Position numbers and translations under genes: made by a program. Under the pieces are notes generated by a model, which had not been told where the DNA came from, did no database searches, and saw only the letters and a list, made by a program, of their open reading frames with translations. Shown here in pieces: positions 19,500-31,554 of a stretch of DNA of 64,000 bases. This stretch comes from Azospirillum endophyticum (GTDB taxonomy: Bacteria; Pseudomonadota; Alphaproteobacteria; Azospirillales; Azospirillaceae). The stretch is from contig NZ_JAENHM010000034.1 in NCBI RefSeq assembly GCF_016595245.1, positions 224 to 64,223 on the forward strand, read 5' to 3'. Position 1 is the first letter of the stretch. Each line of letters begins with the position of its first letter.

Positions 19500-19611
19500 C
19501 CCCATCCCTCCCCCACCTTCGGTGGGAGAGGGGGTAGGACGCTTGCGGAATTGAAGTAGAGGACAGCGGCAGTCCCCTCTCCCTCGAAGAGGGGGAGGGT
19601 TAGGGAGGGGG
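19500..19611. repeat. Paired inverted GC-rich repeats (BIME-like)
   Basis: A copy with CCCCATCCCTCCCCCACC-TTCG-GTGGGAGAGGGGG (19500-19534) is followed by the same element in reverse orientation (19574-19611, with a TCGA-centred hairpin). It lies between the convergent TPR-methyltransferase and glcB genes and may also terminate transcription both ways. Confidence 0.7.
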
Positions 19612-19635
19612 AAAACCCCTCCCACCGCCACCACC

Positions 19636-21795
19636 TCACCCCACCGCCTTCACCTGACGACGCCGCGCATGCAGGACCGGCTCCGTGTAGCCGTTCGGCT
19701 GGACGCGGCCCTTGAACACCAGATCGCAGGCGGCCTGGAAGGCGATGCTGCCGTCGACGTTGCCGGCCATCGGCTTGTACAGCGGGTCTCCGGCATTCTG
19801 CTTGTCGACGACGGCGGCCATGCGCTTCATGACCTCCATCACCTGGGCCTCGGTGCAGATGCCGTGGTGCAGCCAGTTGGCGATGTGCTGGCTGGAGATG
19901 CGCAGGGTGGCGCGATCTTCCATCAGTCCGACATCGTGGATGTCCGGCACCTTGGAGCAGCCGACACCCTGGTCGATCCAGCGCACCACATAGCCGAGGA
20001 TGCCCTGGGCGTTGTTCTCCAGCTCCTGCCGGATCTCGTCCTCCGACCAGTTGGGGCGGTCGGCAAGCGGGATGGTCAGGATGTCGGACAGGGCGGCGGC
20101 CTGCCGCTTGGCCAGCTGGTCCTGCACCTCGGCCACATTCACCGCGTGATAATGGGTGGCGTGCAGGGTGGCGGCGGTCGGCGACGGCACCCAGGCGGTG
20201 TTGGCGCCGGCCTTCGGATGGCCGATCTTGGCGACCAGCATGTCGGCCATCAGGTCGGGCATCGCCCACATGCCCTTGCCGATCTGGGCACGGCCCTTCA
20301 GCCCGGCGCGCAGCCCGACGTCGACATTGTTGTCCTCATAGGCCGAAATCCACTTGGTGGCCTTCATCGCCGCCTTGCGGACGACCGGGCCGGCCTCCAT
20401 CGAGGTGTGGATCTCGTCTCCGGTGCGGTCCAGGAAGCCGGTGTTGATGAACACCACGCGGTCCTTGGCGGCGCGGATGCATTCCTTGAGGTTGACGCTG
20501 GTGCGCCGCTCCTCGTCCATGATGCCGACCTTGAGGGTGTTGCGGGCCATGCCCAGCAGATCCTCGACGCGGCCGAACAGCTCGTCGGTGAAGGCGGCCT
20601 CTTCCGGGCCGTGCATCTTCGGCTTCACGATGTAGACCGAGCCGGCACGGCTGTTGCGCAAGCCCCCTTCCGCCTTCAGATCATGCAGGGCGATCAGCGA
20701 GGTGAAGACGCCATCCAGGATGCCTTCCGGCGCCTCGCTGCCGTCGGACAGCTTGACCATGTCGATGGTCATCAGGTGGCCGACGTTGCGGACCAGCAGC
20801 AGGCTGCGGCCGTGCAGGGTGACGCTGCCGGTCGGCGTGGCGTAGGTGCGGTCCGGGTTCAGCTTGCGGACGATGGTCTTGTCGCCCTTGGGGAAGCTGG
20901 CCTCCAGGGTGCCCTTCATCAGGCCCAGCCAGTTGCGGTAGGCGACGACCTTGTCCTCCGCATCCACGGCGGCGACCGAATCCTCGCAGTCCTGGATGGT
21001 CGACAGCGCGGCTTCCAGCACCACGTCGGCGACGCCGGCGGCATCGTCCTTGCCGATCACGCTGCCGCGGTCGATGCGGATTTCGATATGGGTGCCGTTC
21101 TGCACCAGCAGCACGGCCGACGGCGCCGCCGCCTCGCCCTGCCAGCCGACGAAGGCGGCCTTGTCCTTCAGGCCGGTCTTTCGCCCGTCCTTCAGCGTCA
21201 CCGCCAGCGCATCCCCCTCGACCGCATAGGCCGCGGCGTCGGCATGGCTGCCGTCGGCCAGCGGAACGCTGTCGTCCAGGAACTTGCGCGCCCAGGCGAT
21301 CACCTGCGCGCCGCGGGCGGCGTCATAGCCGCCGGCCGCCGGAGTGCCGGGGATGGCGTCGGTGCCGTACAGCGCGTCGTACAGGCTGCCCCACCGTGCG
21401 TTGGCTGCGTTCAAGGCATAACGGGCGTTGGTGATCGGCACCACCAGCTGGGGGCCGGCAAGATAGGCGACTTCCGGATCGACGTTGGCGGTCCCGACCG
21501 AGAAGTCCCCGCCCTCCGGCACCAGATAGCCGATGTCGCGCAGGAAGGTTTCGTATTCGGCCTGATCGAAGAGCTTTCCGCGACGGGCGGCATGCCACTG
21601 GTCGATTTGCAGCTGCAAGCTGTCGCGCTTGTCCAGCAGCGCCTTGTTGCGTGGCGCAAGCTCATGCAGGAGTTGGTCGAGGCCGGTCCAGAGACGGTCG
21701 GCGTCGACACCGGTCCCCGGCAGTGCCTCGTCATTGATGAAGTCGTAAAGCGGGCGGGCGATTTCGAGGCCGCCACGGCGGATCCAGTTGCTCAT
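19636..21795 (-). CDS. glcB: Malate synthase G
   Basis: 719 residues, close to the usual 723. It condenses glyoxylate with acetyl-CoA to malate. [16 protein letters not shown] (about 15-30) opens the protein. The central [19 protein letters not shown] and [17 protein letters not shown], and [19 protein letters not shown] further on, are classical G-isoform segments. An ATG 63 bp upstream (21858) is possible, but alignment of the N-terminus with E. coli GlcB favours 21795. No isocitrate lyase gene is adjacent. Confidence 0.95.
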   Translation of the reverse strand: MSNWIRRGGLEIARPLYDFINDEALPGTGVDADRLWTGLDQLLHELAPRNKALLDKRDSLQLQIDQWHAARRGKLFDQAEYETFLRDIGYLVPEGGDFSVGTANVDPEVAYLAGPQLVVPITNARYALNAANARWGSLYDALYGTDAIPGTPAAGGYDAARGAQVIAWARKFLDDSVPLADGSHADAAAYAVEGDALAVTLKDGRKTGLKDKAAFVGWQGEAAAPSAVLLVQNGTHIEIRIDRGSVIGKDDAAGVADVVLEAALSTIQDCEDSVAAVDAEDKVVAYRNWLGLMKGTLEASFPKGDKTIVRKLNPDRTYATPTGSVTLHGRSLLLVRNVGHLMTIDMVKLSDGSEAPEGILDGVFTSLIALHDLKAEGGLRNSRAGSVYIVKPKMHGPEEAAFTDELFGRVEDLLGMARNTLKVGIMDEERRTSVNLKECIRAAKDRVVFINTGFLDRTGDEIHTSMEAGPVVRKAAMKATKWISAYEDNNVDVGLRAGLKGRAQIGKGMWAMPDLMADMLVAKIGHPKAGANTAWVPSPTAATLHATHYHAVNVAEVQDQLAKRQAAALSDILTIPLADRPNWSEDEIRQELENNAQGILGYVVRWIDQGVGCSKVPDIHDVGLMEDRATLRISSQHIANWLHHGICTEAQVMEVMKRMAAVVDKQNAGDPLYKPMAGNVDGSIAFQAACDLVFKGRVQPNGYTEPVLHARRRQVKAVG

Positions 21796-21954
21796 CTCGT
21801 TGCGTGTCCCATTCTCTTGCGCTCGGTTCGCAGACTCCTCTGCGGGAGTCTTGATCATCGGTTATCGCGTCTTCCGCGCGAGCCGGTCAACACAATGTCG
21901 CACTGCAGCGTATGGAGAAATGGTAGCAGGCGGCGGATGCCGGATGGGCGGCGA

Positions 21955-23112
21955 TCAGGCCAGCAGATTCAGGGCCGCGGCCGGCTGGGCGGCGGAGGCG
22001 GACGATAGGCCCGGGTCCTCCGTCTCCTCCCCGTCGGCAGCGCCGAGCAGCCCGGCGGCCCCGAGCGCTTCGCTTGGCCCAAACGCCGCGGCGCGCAGGG
22101 CGTTGACCTCCTTCTGCGCGGCCTCGACCATCTTGTCGTCGGCCTTGAAGCCCTCCCGCCGCTCGCGACGCCGCTTTTCCGACTCGTCCAGCATGTTGGC
22201 GGCCTTCGCTTCGCCGATGATGCGCTTGGACGTGGCGAGCACCCCCTCCACCCGCTGGCCGAAGGTGTCGGCTTCGCGGTAGCGCGACATCTTCATGGCA
22301 TTGTCGGCCATCAGGCTCTGGATCATCGCGCTTCGGCCGCCGGAGCCGGTGGCCGCGGCGGACGGAACGCTGTCAACACTCCCGCCCCCGCTCATCCCGC
22401 CCTTCCCCAGGCCGGACAGCACATCCTCCACCAGCCGGGCGATGTCGGCCGGCAGCTTGCCGTCCTGCCCGGAGGTCGCCGCCGCGGATTCCGCTTCCGA
22501 CCCGGCATCCGCGGCCATCGCATCGGCAGCGCTTTCCGCCGAGCCGGTGCCCGCGGGAGCCCCCTCCCCCGCCGAGATGCCGATGGTCAGCGTCACCTCG
22601 GTCTGCTGCACGGTCAGGCTGGTGGTGCTGCGGGTGATCGTCGTCTCCGACGACGACACCGTACTGCCGCCGGTGGCGGCGCCGGTGTCGCCGGGCAGCC
22701 CCATCTCCGCCGCGGCCTTGATGCCGGCGCCGTATTCCTTGGCGGCCCGCCCGGCCTCGCGCGCCAGCAGCGCCGCTTCGCGCGCAAGGGACGCCAGCTT
22801 CTGCGGATCGCCCTGGGCAAAGCGCATCGCCAGCTTCAACTGCTCGATCTTGCGTTCGACCTGCTCCAGCCGCGCCGCGGCCGTCTGCTTGGGCCCGCCG
22901 ACCCGCCTCGCCTCCTCCAGCGCCGCCTGGGCGCTGGCATGGTCGCTCTGCCATTTAGCGGCGGCCTGGGTCAGCGCCTGCGCGCGCTCCGCCTTCTGGG
23001 CGAGCTGGCCGTGGGCGTCCTTGGCCTGCAGATCCTTCTCCCACGGCTTCTTCGCCTGCTGCAGGCGGAAAAGCCCGGCCTGACCGTCGGCCACCACGCT
23101 GAAGACGCTCAT
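21955..23112 (-). CDS. Uncharacterised Ala-rich coiled-coil protein
   Basis: 385 residues, not recognised. The N-terminal half (about 15-145) is a long charged Ala/Gln/Lys helix likely to be coiled coil (LQAKDAHGQLAQKAERAQAL; RLEQVERKIEQLKLAMRFA). A Ser/Thr-rich beta-prone stretch with TTITRSTTSLTVQQTEVTLT follows (about 165-190), then a low-complexity Ala/Ser/Glu linker. The C-terminal third has a charged helix (ESEKRRRERREGFKADDKM). No signal peptide or membrane span. The start after GGGGGTGG is chosen over one 42 bp upstream. Upstream of glcB on the same strand, 159 bp away. Confidence 0.7.
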   Translation of the reverse strand: MSVFSVVADGQAGLFRLQQAKKPWEKDLQAKDAHGQLAQKAERAQALTQAAAKWQSDHASAQAALEEARRVGGPKQTAAARLEQVERKIEQLKLAMRFAQGDPQKLASLAREAALLAREAGRAAKEYGAGIKAAAEMGLPGDTGAATGGSTVSSSETTITRSTTSLTVQQTEVTLTIGISAGEGAPAGTGSAESAADAMAADAGSEAESAAATSGQDGKLPADIARLVEDVLSGLGKGGMSGGGSVDSVPSAAATGSGGRSAMIQSLMADNAMKMSRYREADTFGQRVEGVLATSKRIIGEAKAANMLDESEKRRRERREGFKADDKMVEAAQKEVNALRAAAFGPSEALGAAGLLGAADGEETEDPGLSSASAAQPAAALNLLA

Positions 23113-23317
23113 GCCGCCACCCCCGGTCCGGCCGCACCAAGATATTCTCGGCAAAGTTTAGCACATTCGTAGCGGCTGTCCATTTCGCGCGGAGTGGGCG
23201 TGGAACCCCAAGGCTTGGCTGGTGTTTCACTTCCCGACACCCGCTTCCGCAACGGGCGGCTTGATACCGCAGGCGCGGAGCCGCGGAATACCGGAATCCC
23301 CGAGGAGGAAAGACAAG

Positions 23318-24319
23318 ATGCCGAACCGCGACATGACCGGCACCGGCGGACCGAACCCGACCGGCTCCACCACCGGAAGTTCCACCACCGGAAGTTCGAC
23401 TGCCGGCAGCTCCACCACCGGCGGCGGCGTGTCGGGCGGCCGCAGCGGAGTCGACGAGATGAAGAAGACCGTCAACCGCGCCGCCGACGACGTGATTTCC
23501 ACCGGGCGGGAGACGCTGGGCAACGCCCAGGGCCGTATTCGCTCGCTGCTGGAGCAGCAGACCGGCCGCGCCGCCGACCAGCTGGGCGGGGTCGCCAATG
23601 CCCTGCACAAGGCGGCCGAACAGCTGAACGAGGAGAATGGCGGCGTCGTGGCCGACTACGCCGAGCAGGCGGCCAGCCGGGTCGAGCGCGTCGCCGACAT
23701 GCTGCGCGATGCCAACGTCGACGACATCGTCGGCGAGGTCGAGGGCTTCGCCCGCCGCCAGCCCGAAGTGTTCATCGGGGCGGCCTTCGCCGTCGGCTTC
23801 CTCGCCGCGCGCTTCATCAAGAGCTCCGGCGAACGCCGGATGCATCGCGCGTCGACCTCCCGGCAAGGCAACGCGCATCCGTCGCAGACCGTGCGCACGG
23901 CGCGCGGTTCCGCTTACGACTCCGGCCGCGACCTGAACCGCGACACCGGGCGCAGCCCCAGCCGCGGCATGGCCGGCGGCATCGGCGAATCCGTCAGCCG
24001 CTCCACCCCGTCCCACAGCGCCGACACCCCGACGACCGGCTCGTCCGCCGTCAACACCGGCAACCTGGCCGGCCGCATGGACTCCGAGCGCGGGGCCGAG
24101 CGCCTGGGTGAGCCGAAGCCGGCCGCCGGCCGCATCGGCATGCCGCTGTCCACCGCCCCGGCTTCCGTCACCGGCCACGGCACCGCGCCGTCGGCCGACA
24201 CGGCACTCGGCACCAGCACGGTCGGCAGCGCCGGCAGCACCGCGAACGCCGGCACCACCGGCATCGGCGGGGCCGCTGGCACCACCTCCACCTCCAAGCC
24301 GCAGGGACAGCGTCCATGA
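23318..24319 (+). CDS. Low-complexity membrane-associated protein, DUF883/nutrient-deprivation-induced type
   Basis: 333 residues. The N-terminus is a Gly/Ser/Thr repeat with the unit TTGSS/STTG (about 8-40). An amphipathic helical region with RAADDVISTGRETLGNAQGR (about 52-72) and LEQQTGRAADQLGGVANAL follows. One hydrophobic segment (EVFIGAAFAVGFLAARFIK, about 148-166) matches the C-terminal membrane anchor of YqjD/ElaB-like proteins, but a long disordered tail follows it here. GAGGAGGAA precedes the ATG. It overlaps the DUF1469 gene by 4 bp, so the three genes form an operon. Confidence 0.78.
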   Translation: MPNRDMTGTGGPNPTGSTTGSSTTGSSTAGSSTTGGGVSGGRSGVDEMKKTVNRAADDVISTGRETLGNAQGRIRSLLEQQTGRAADQLGGVANALHKAAEQLNEENGGVVADYAEQAASRVERVADMLRDANVDDIVGEVEGFARRQPEVFIGAAFAVGFLAARFIKSSGERRMHRASTSRQGNAHPSQTVRTARGSAYDSGRDLNRDTGRSPSRGMAGGIGESVSRSTPSHSADTPTTGSSAVNTGNLAGRMDSERGAERLGEPKPAAGRIGMPLSTAPASVTGHGTAPSADTALGTSTVGSAGSTANAGTTGIGGAAGTTSTSKPQGQRP

Positions 24320-24741
24320 GCGCCGCCGAGAACCGCTATGACGAGCCGCGGGATCCGCGGCAGGACCGGCCGCTCGCCGGCCTGTTCGCCGATCTCGCCC
24401 GCGAATCCGCCAACCTCGCCCGATCCGAGATCGCGTTGGCGAAGGCCGAACTGACCGACAAGGCCACCGAGGCCGCCGGCGGCGTGGCCTTCATCGCCGT
24501 CGGCGGACTGGTCGCCTTTGCCGGCGTCCTGGTCCTGCTTGCCTCCGCGGTTCTCGGCCTGTCCAACGTCCTGGCCCCGTGGCTGTCCGCGCTGATCGTC
24601 GGCGTGGCGGTTCTGGTGGTGGGCGGCATCCTGGCCTATGTCGGCAAGAGCCGGCTGAGCCCTGCCAACCTCCGCCCCCGCCGCACGATGAAAACGCTGG
24701 ACGAGGACAAGCGCTGGGCCAAGTCCCAGCTTGCCCGCTGA
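24316..24741 (+). CDS. DUF1469 (YqjE/holin-superfamily) membrane protein
   Basis: 141 residues. A cytoplasmic helix (LARESANLARSEIALAKAEL) is followed by two membrane segments (about 55-80 and 88-110), the usual DUF1469 plan. Its automatic label is often 'phage holin family', but there are no phage genes here; it belongs to a conserved envelope operon with the flanking genes. The ATG overlaps the previous stop codon (ATGA). Confidence 0.88.
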   Translation: MSAAENRYDEPRDPRQDRPLAGLFADLARESANLARSEIALAKAELTDKATEAAGGVAFIAVGGLVAFAGVLVLLASAVLGLSNVLAPWLSALIVGVAVLVVGGILAYVGKSRLSPANLRPRRTMKTLDEDKRWAKSQLAR

Positions 24742-24751
24742 GGGCCGGCCG

Positions 24752-25783
24752 ATGACGGACGACGCTCGCAATCCGCAGGATCTCGACGCCCTGGAGGGCG
24801 ACATCCGCGCCAGCCGCGCGCGCATCGGCGGCACCGTCGAGGCGCTGCGCGACCGGACATCCCGTCTGCGCGACAGAATGACGCGGTGGTCTCCCCAATC
24901 CCTGATGGAGAATCCCATGAAGCACACCTATTCGCCGTCGACCCCGGACACCCCGTCCCAGCGTTCCCACCTGCACCAGTCCGACCGCTACGAAAGCGGC
25001 CAGACCGTCCATTACAAGCAGTCGCAGTCCTCCTCCTCGGGGTCGATGCTGAGCAGCGTCACCAGCAATCCGATCCCGCTTGCCCTGGTCGGCATCGGCC
25101 TGGGCTGGCTGGCCCTGTCGAGCACCGGCTACGACCGCCGGATCGCCCGGTCCAGCACCGTCCGCTCCGCCCGCCACCGCATGGGCGATGCCGTGGATTA
25201 CGCCCGGGACTCGCTGAGCGGCGCCACCGACAGCGTCCGCAGCGCCGCCAGTTCCGCTTATGACAACGCCTCGAGTGCCGTCAGCTCCGCCTACGACAGC
25301 GCCTCGGGCACCGTCAGCGGCATGATGGGCGGTTCGAGCGACGATGCCGAGCACGGCCGCGGCTCCCTTCATGCTCAATCGCATGCCCAGGGCGGCCAGT
25401 CCTACGTCAATCGTGGCATGTCGCGCCTCTCCTCGATGGCGCCGTCGACCGACCATCTGCGCCACCGCGCGCACGACATGACGACCGGCTTCTGGGACCT
25501 CGTGGAGGACCATCCCATCGTCGCCGGCGCCATGGGTGTCGCACTGGGTGCCGCCATCGGCGCCGCCCTGCCGGGCACCCGCTACGAGAAGCAATGGGTC
25601 GGCGAGTATGCCGACGAGGCGACCGAGCGCGCCAAGGCGCTCGCCATGGACGCGCTCGACCGCGGCACCCGCGCCGCCCAGGCGGCCGCCCAGACCGTGG
25701 TCGAGTCGGCCAAGGAAGATGTCCGCGACGTGGTGGCCGAAGCGACCAGCGCCGCCCGTGAGGAAGTGAAGAAGCCGGGCTGA
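24752..25783 (+). CDS. DUF3618-domain membrane protein
   Basis: 343 residues. The DUF3618 motif LEGDIRASRARIGGTVEALR is at about residues 12-31. After a Ser/Gln-rich linker come a membrane-like helix (NPIPLALVGIGLGWLALSS, about 107-125), Ala/Ser repeats (SAASSAYDNASSAVSSAYDS, about 165-185) and a C-terminal glycine-zipper-like span (PIVAGAMGVALGAAIGAALP, about 255-275). The last gene of the operon; its stop is followed by a terminator. Likely a membrane/envelope-stress component; exact role unknown. Confidence 0.85.
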   Translation: MTDDARNPQDLDALEGDIRASRARIGGTVEALRDRTSRLRDRMTRWSPQSLMENPMKHTYSPSTPDTPSQRSHLHQSDRYESGQTVHYKQSQSSSSGSMLSSVTSNPIPLALVGIGLGWLALSSTGYDRRIARSSTVRSARHRMGDAVDYARDSLSGATDSVRSAASSAYDNASSAVSSAYDSASGTVSGMMGGSSDDAEHGRGSLHAQSHAQGGQSYVNRGMSRLSSMAPSTDHLRHRAHDMTTGFWDLVEDHPIVAGAMGVALGAAIGAALPGTRYEKQWVGEYADEATERAKALAMDALDRGTRAAQAAAQTVVESAKEDVRDVVAEATSAAREEVKKPG

Positions 25784-25807
25784 TTGCCGCCCATTCGCTA
25801 ACCGAGC

Positions 25808-25838
25808 AACCCCGCGCCCCCCGGCGCGGGGTTTTCTG
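25808..25838 (+). terminator. Intrinsic terminator of the DUF883/DUF1469/DUF3618 operon
   Basis: A perfect 11-bp stem (AACCCCGCGCC/GGCGCGGGGTT) with a CCCC loop, followed by TTTCT. It starts 25 bp after the stop codon. Confidence 0.88.
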
Positions 25839-26035
25839 CATTGTAGGCGATGCAGCGCCGCGACCTATCGTCGCATGACCGCTTTGCCCCGGCAGCTTGG
25901 CTGTAGTCTGCGGGAAGCAGCGACGCTATAACCAAGCGCATTCCATGGGTATTGTCGGCGCATCAGCCATGCAAAGGCGCCAAACCCGCGGAAACCCTGC
26001 ATTTCGATCGACAAACGCCCCTTGCCCCCCGGAGC

Positions 26036-26060
26036 AATCAGGACTAAATTGGTCCTGTAT
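26036..26060 (+). promoter_or_regulatory. IscR type-1-like operator upstream of the suf operon
   Basis: The core GACTAAATTGGTC (26042-26054) matches 12 of 13 positions of the E. coli IscR type-1 core GACTRWWWYAGTC and is followed by the expected STAT end (GTAT, 26057-26060). It lies about 35-50 bp before the regulator's ATG, so Fe-S-dependent autorepression of the whole operon is likely. Confidence 0.6.
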
Positions 26061-26089
26061 TCGAAACCGGGGTGAAACGGGGTGCGGTC

Positions 26090-26560
26090 ATGATCCGGCT
26101 GAGCAAGCTGACCGACTATGCCATCGTCGTGTTGAGCGAGATGGCGCGCCAGGTCGGCACGGTCCATACCGTCGCCCATCTTGCCGACCGCTCCGGCGTG
26201 CCCGCTCCCACCGTCGCCAAGCTGATGAAGGCGATGACACCGGCGGGGCTGACCACGTCCCAACGCGGCGCCGCCGGCGGTTATGCGCTCAGCCGGCCGG
26301 CCGACGCAATCTCCATCGCCGAAATCATCACGGCGCTCGACGGTCCGATCGCGCTGACCGCCTGCGTCGACGGTGCCGACAGCCAATGCGGGGTGGAGCA
26401 ACTTTGCCCCATGCGCGGCGGTTGGGAAAAGGTGAACCGCGCCATTCGCAGCGCGCTGGAGGAGGTGACGCTGGCCGACATGATGGCCCCCGTGACCTTT
26501 CCGGCTCCGGCAGCCGCACCGAATTCCACCGCCGCCCAGCCGGCCCGCCCTGCGCACTGA
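26090..26560 (+). CDS. Rrf2-family SUF operon regulator (IscR/SufR-like)
   Basis: 156 residues. The winged helix (LSKLTDYAIVVLSEMAR, 4-20) has the wing GAAGGYALSRP (60-70). Cysteines C92, C100 and C106 form the [2Fe-2S]-type ligand loop, close to IscR C92/C98/C104. It should sense Fe-S status and repress sufBCDS. The ATG at 26090 is preferred over a GTG 18 bp upstream. An IscR-like palindrome lies just before the gene. Confidence 0.93.
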   Translation: MIRLSKLTDYAIVVLSEMARQVGTVHTVAHLADRSGVPAPTVAKLMKAMTPAGLTTSQRGAAGGYALSRPADAISIAEIITALDGPIALTACVDGADSQCGVEQLCPMRGGWEKVNRAIRSALEEVTLADMMAPVTFPAPAAAPNSTAAQPARPAH

Positions 26561-26605
26561 ACGGCGCGCATCGAACAGCATTCTTGAGAAGGACGAGGCA
26601 AAGCC

Positions 26606-28090
<1,485 letters not shown>

Positions 28091-28169
28091 GGGCACTTCC
28101 CCCCACCGAAGAGAACGTGAAGACCGGACGGCGTGCCGGCGGCCTGAAGTAGACAACGAGGCGAAGACG

Positions 28170-28921
<752 letters not shown>

Positions 28922-28922
<1 letters not shown>

Positions 28923-30289
28923 TGTCGGCACACACCTCCCCCCTGCATCCCATGACCTACTCGACGCGGGGCGCCGATCCGGCGACGGCGCCGGCTTTCC
29001 TGGCTCCGCTCGATCAGGTGGGCGCCGGTCTGCCCGGCAGCGGCCTGTCCTGGCTGACCGAGCTCCGCACCGCCGGGCGCGAGCGCTTTGCCGCCGTCGG
29101 CCTGCCGACGATCAAGAACGAGAGCTGGCGCTACACCAACCTGCGCGACCTCGCCAAGACCAGCTTCCAGCCTGCTGCGCCCGCCGCCGCCGTGATCGAC
29201 CTGCTGCCGACCGTCCGCGCCGAGGGGCAGGACGGCCCGCGTCTGGTCTTCGTCGACGGCCGCTTCCGCGCCGACCTGTCGTCGGTCGAGGGCCTGCCGC
29301 CGGGTGTGGAACTGCTGAGCATCGCCGCCGCGCTCAACAGCCACGCCGACCTGCTGGCCGACCACGTCGGCCGCCTCGCCGCGGCGGACGACCGTCCCCT
29401 GGTGGCGCTGAACAGCGCCTATCTCGCCGACGGTGCGGTTCTGCATGTGCCGGCCGGCGTCCAGGTCGAGCGGCCGATCGAACTGGTCTTCGTTTCGGTC
29501 GGGTCGGAGACGCAGGCGACCTCCTGCCATCCGCGCAGCCTGCTGATCGCGGAGGCCGGGTCGAAGGCGGTGGTGGTCGAACACCATGTCGGCCGCGGCG
29601 CCGGCACCACGCTGGCCAATCATGTGACCGAGGTGTTCGTCGGCGAAGGCGCCACCCTGCATCATTACAAGTCGCAGCGTGACGGCGGCGGCGCCATCCA
29701 CCTGTCGCACATCGCCGCGACGGTGGCGACCGGCGGCTGCTACGACAACTTCATCCTGACGACCGGTGCGAAGCTGTCGCGCAACGAGGTGGTCAGCCGG
29801 CTGGACGGCACCGAGGCCCGGACGCATGTCAGCGGCGGCTATCTGGTCCGCGGCACGCAGCATGCCGACACCACCACGGTGATCGTCCATGCCCAGCCGA
29901 ACGGCACCAGCCGCGAGGTCTACAAGGGCGTCATCGACGACACGGCGCGCGCGGTGTTCCAGGGCAAGATCACCGTCTGTCCGGATGCACAGAAGACCGA
30001 CGGCTATCAGCTGAACCGCGCCCTGCTGCTGTCCGACGGGGCCGAGATCGACAGCAAGCCGGAACTGGAAATCCATGCCGACGACGTGAAGTGCAGCCAC
30101 GGCTGCACGGCGGGCGAACTGGACGACGACGCGCTGTTCTACCTGCGCGCCCGCGGCATCGACCGCGACACCGCCCAGGGCCTGCTGGTCGGTGCCTTCC
30201 TGTCGGAATCCCTTGAGGAAATCGCTGAAGAGTCGATCCGCGACGCCTTCCAGGGGATCGTGGCCGGCTGGCTGGAGGAGCAGAAGTAA
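28922..30289 (+). CDS. sufD: Fe-S cluster assembly protein SufD
   Basis: 455 residues. The N-terminal helical part contains KNESWRYTNLRDLAKT (about 64-79). The beta-helix core ends in the SufD motif KCSHGCTAGELDDDALFYLR (about 390-409) with the functional His, then GIDRDTAQGLLVGAFL. Partner of SufB in SufBC2D. Translationally coupled to sufC (TGATG overlap). The sufS ATG is 2 bp after its stop codon. Confidence 0.97.
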
Positions 30290-30291
30290 CC

Positions 30292-31554
30292 ATGTCCGAT
30301 GCCATCCTGAACCAAGCCTACGACGTGCAGCGGGTGCGGGAGGATTTTCCCATCCTCGCCCGCAGCGTCCACGCCAGGAAGGGAAAGCCCGGCAAGCCGC
30401 TGGTCTATCTGGACAGCGGGGCATCCGCCCAGAAGCCGCGTCAGGTCATCCAGGCCATGACCCGCTTCCTGGAGGAGGATTATTCCAACATCCACCGCGG
30501 CGTTCATTTCCTGTCGCAGACCGCGACCGACCAGTTCGAGGCGGTGCGCAGCAAGGTCGCGCGCTTCCTGAACGCCCCGAACGACCGCTGCATCGTCTTC
30601 ACCCGCAGCTCGACCGAGGCGATCAACCTCGTCGCCTCCAGCTATGGCCGCACCTTCCTGACCGAAGGCGACGAGGTCATCCTGTCGATCATGGAGCATC
30701 ACGCGAACATCGTTCCGTGGCAGCTGCTCCAGGCCGAGAAGAAGATCGTCATCAAGGTCGTGCCCTGCGACGAGGACGGCGTCCTCGACATGGACGCCTA
30801 CAAGAACCTCCTGTCCGACCGCACGAAGCTGGTGGCGATCACCCACTGCTCCAACGTGCTGGGCACCGTCACCCCGGCCAAGACCATCGCCAAGCTGGCG
30901 CATGAGCGCGGCGTGCCCGTCCTGTTCGACGGCAGCCAGGCGGTGGTGCACGGCACGGTCGACGTGCAGGACATCGACGCCGACTTCTACGTCTTCACCG
31001 CGCACAAGCTCTACGGCCCGACCGGCCTCGGCGTACTCTACGGCAAGTACGACCTCCTGAAGAAGATGCCCCCCTACCAGGGCGGCGGCGACATGATCGA
31101 GAGCGTCACCTTCGAAGGCACCACCTTCAAGGCACCGCCGTCGCGCTTCGAGGCTGGCACCCCGCCGATCACCGAGGTCATCGGCCTGGGCGCCGCCATC
31201 GACTATGTCGAGGCGCTGGGTAGGGACGCCATCGCCGCGCACGAACACGACCTGCTGCAATACGCCACCCAGCAGCTGTCGCAGGTCGAGGGTCTGCGCA
31301 TCGTCGGCACCGCGCCCGGCAAGGGGCCGATCGTCTCCTTCGCGCTGGAGGGCGTGCACCCGCACGACGTCGGCACCATCGTCGACCAGTATGGCGTCGC
31401 CGTGCGCGTCGGTCGCCATTGCGCCGAGCCGCTGGCCGAGCGGTTCGGCGTCGGACCGACCGTCCGCGCCTCCTTCGGCCTCTACAACACCCGGGAGGAG
31501 GCCGACGCGCTGGTCCAGTCCCTCCAGGCGGTCAAGGAGTTCTTCGGAGCATGA
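30292..31554 (+). CDS. sufS: Group II cysteine desulfurase SufS
   Basis: 420 residues. PLP lysine K239 (FTAHKLYGPTG) and the active-site cysteine C377 (VGRHCAEPLAE) are both present. It supplies persulfide sulfur from L-cysteine. The sufU gene overlaps its stop codon; no sufE is found, so SufU is the likely sulfur acceptor or scaffold. Confidence 0.98.
   Translation: MSDAILNQAYDVQRVREDFPILARSVHARKGKPGKPLVYLDSGASAQKPRQVIQAMTRFLEEDYSNIHRGVHFLSQTATDQFEAVRSKVARFLNAPNDRCIVFTRSSTEAINLVASSYGRTFLTEGDEVILSIMEHHANIVPWQLLQAEKKIVIKVVPCDEDGVLDMDAYKNLLSDRTKLVAITHCSNVLGTVTPAKTIAKLAHERGVPVLFDGSQAVVHGTVDVQDIDADFYVFTAHKLYGPTGLGVLYGKYDLLKKMPPYQGGGDMIESVTFEGTTFKAPPSRFEAGTPPITEVIGLGAAIDYVEALGRDAIAAHEHDLLQYATQQLSQVEGLRIVGTAPGKGPIVSFALEGVHPHDVGTIVDQYGVAVRVGRHCAEPLAERFGVGPTVRASFGLYNTREEADALVQSLQAVKEFFGA

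Noticed and set aside
24316-24741. Phage holin (prophage remnant)
   Set aside because: It is a DUF1469 envelope protein in a conserved operon; no other phage genes are seen.
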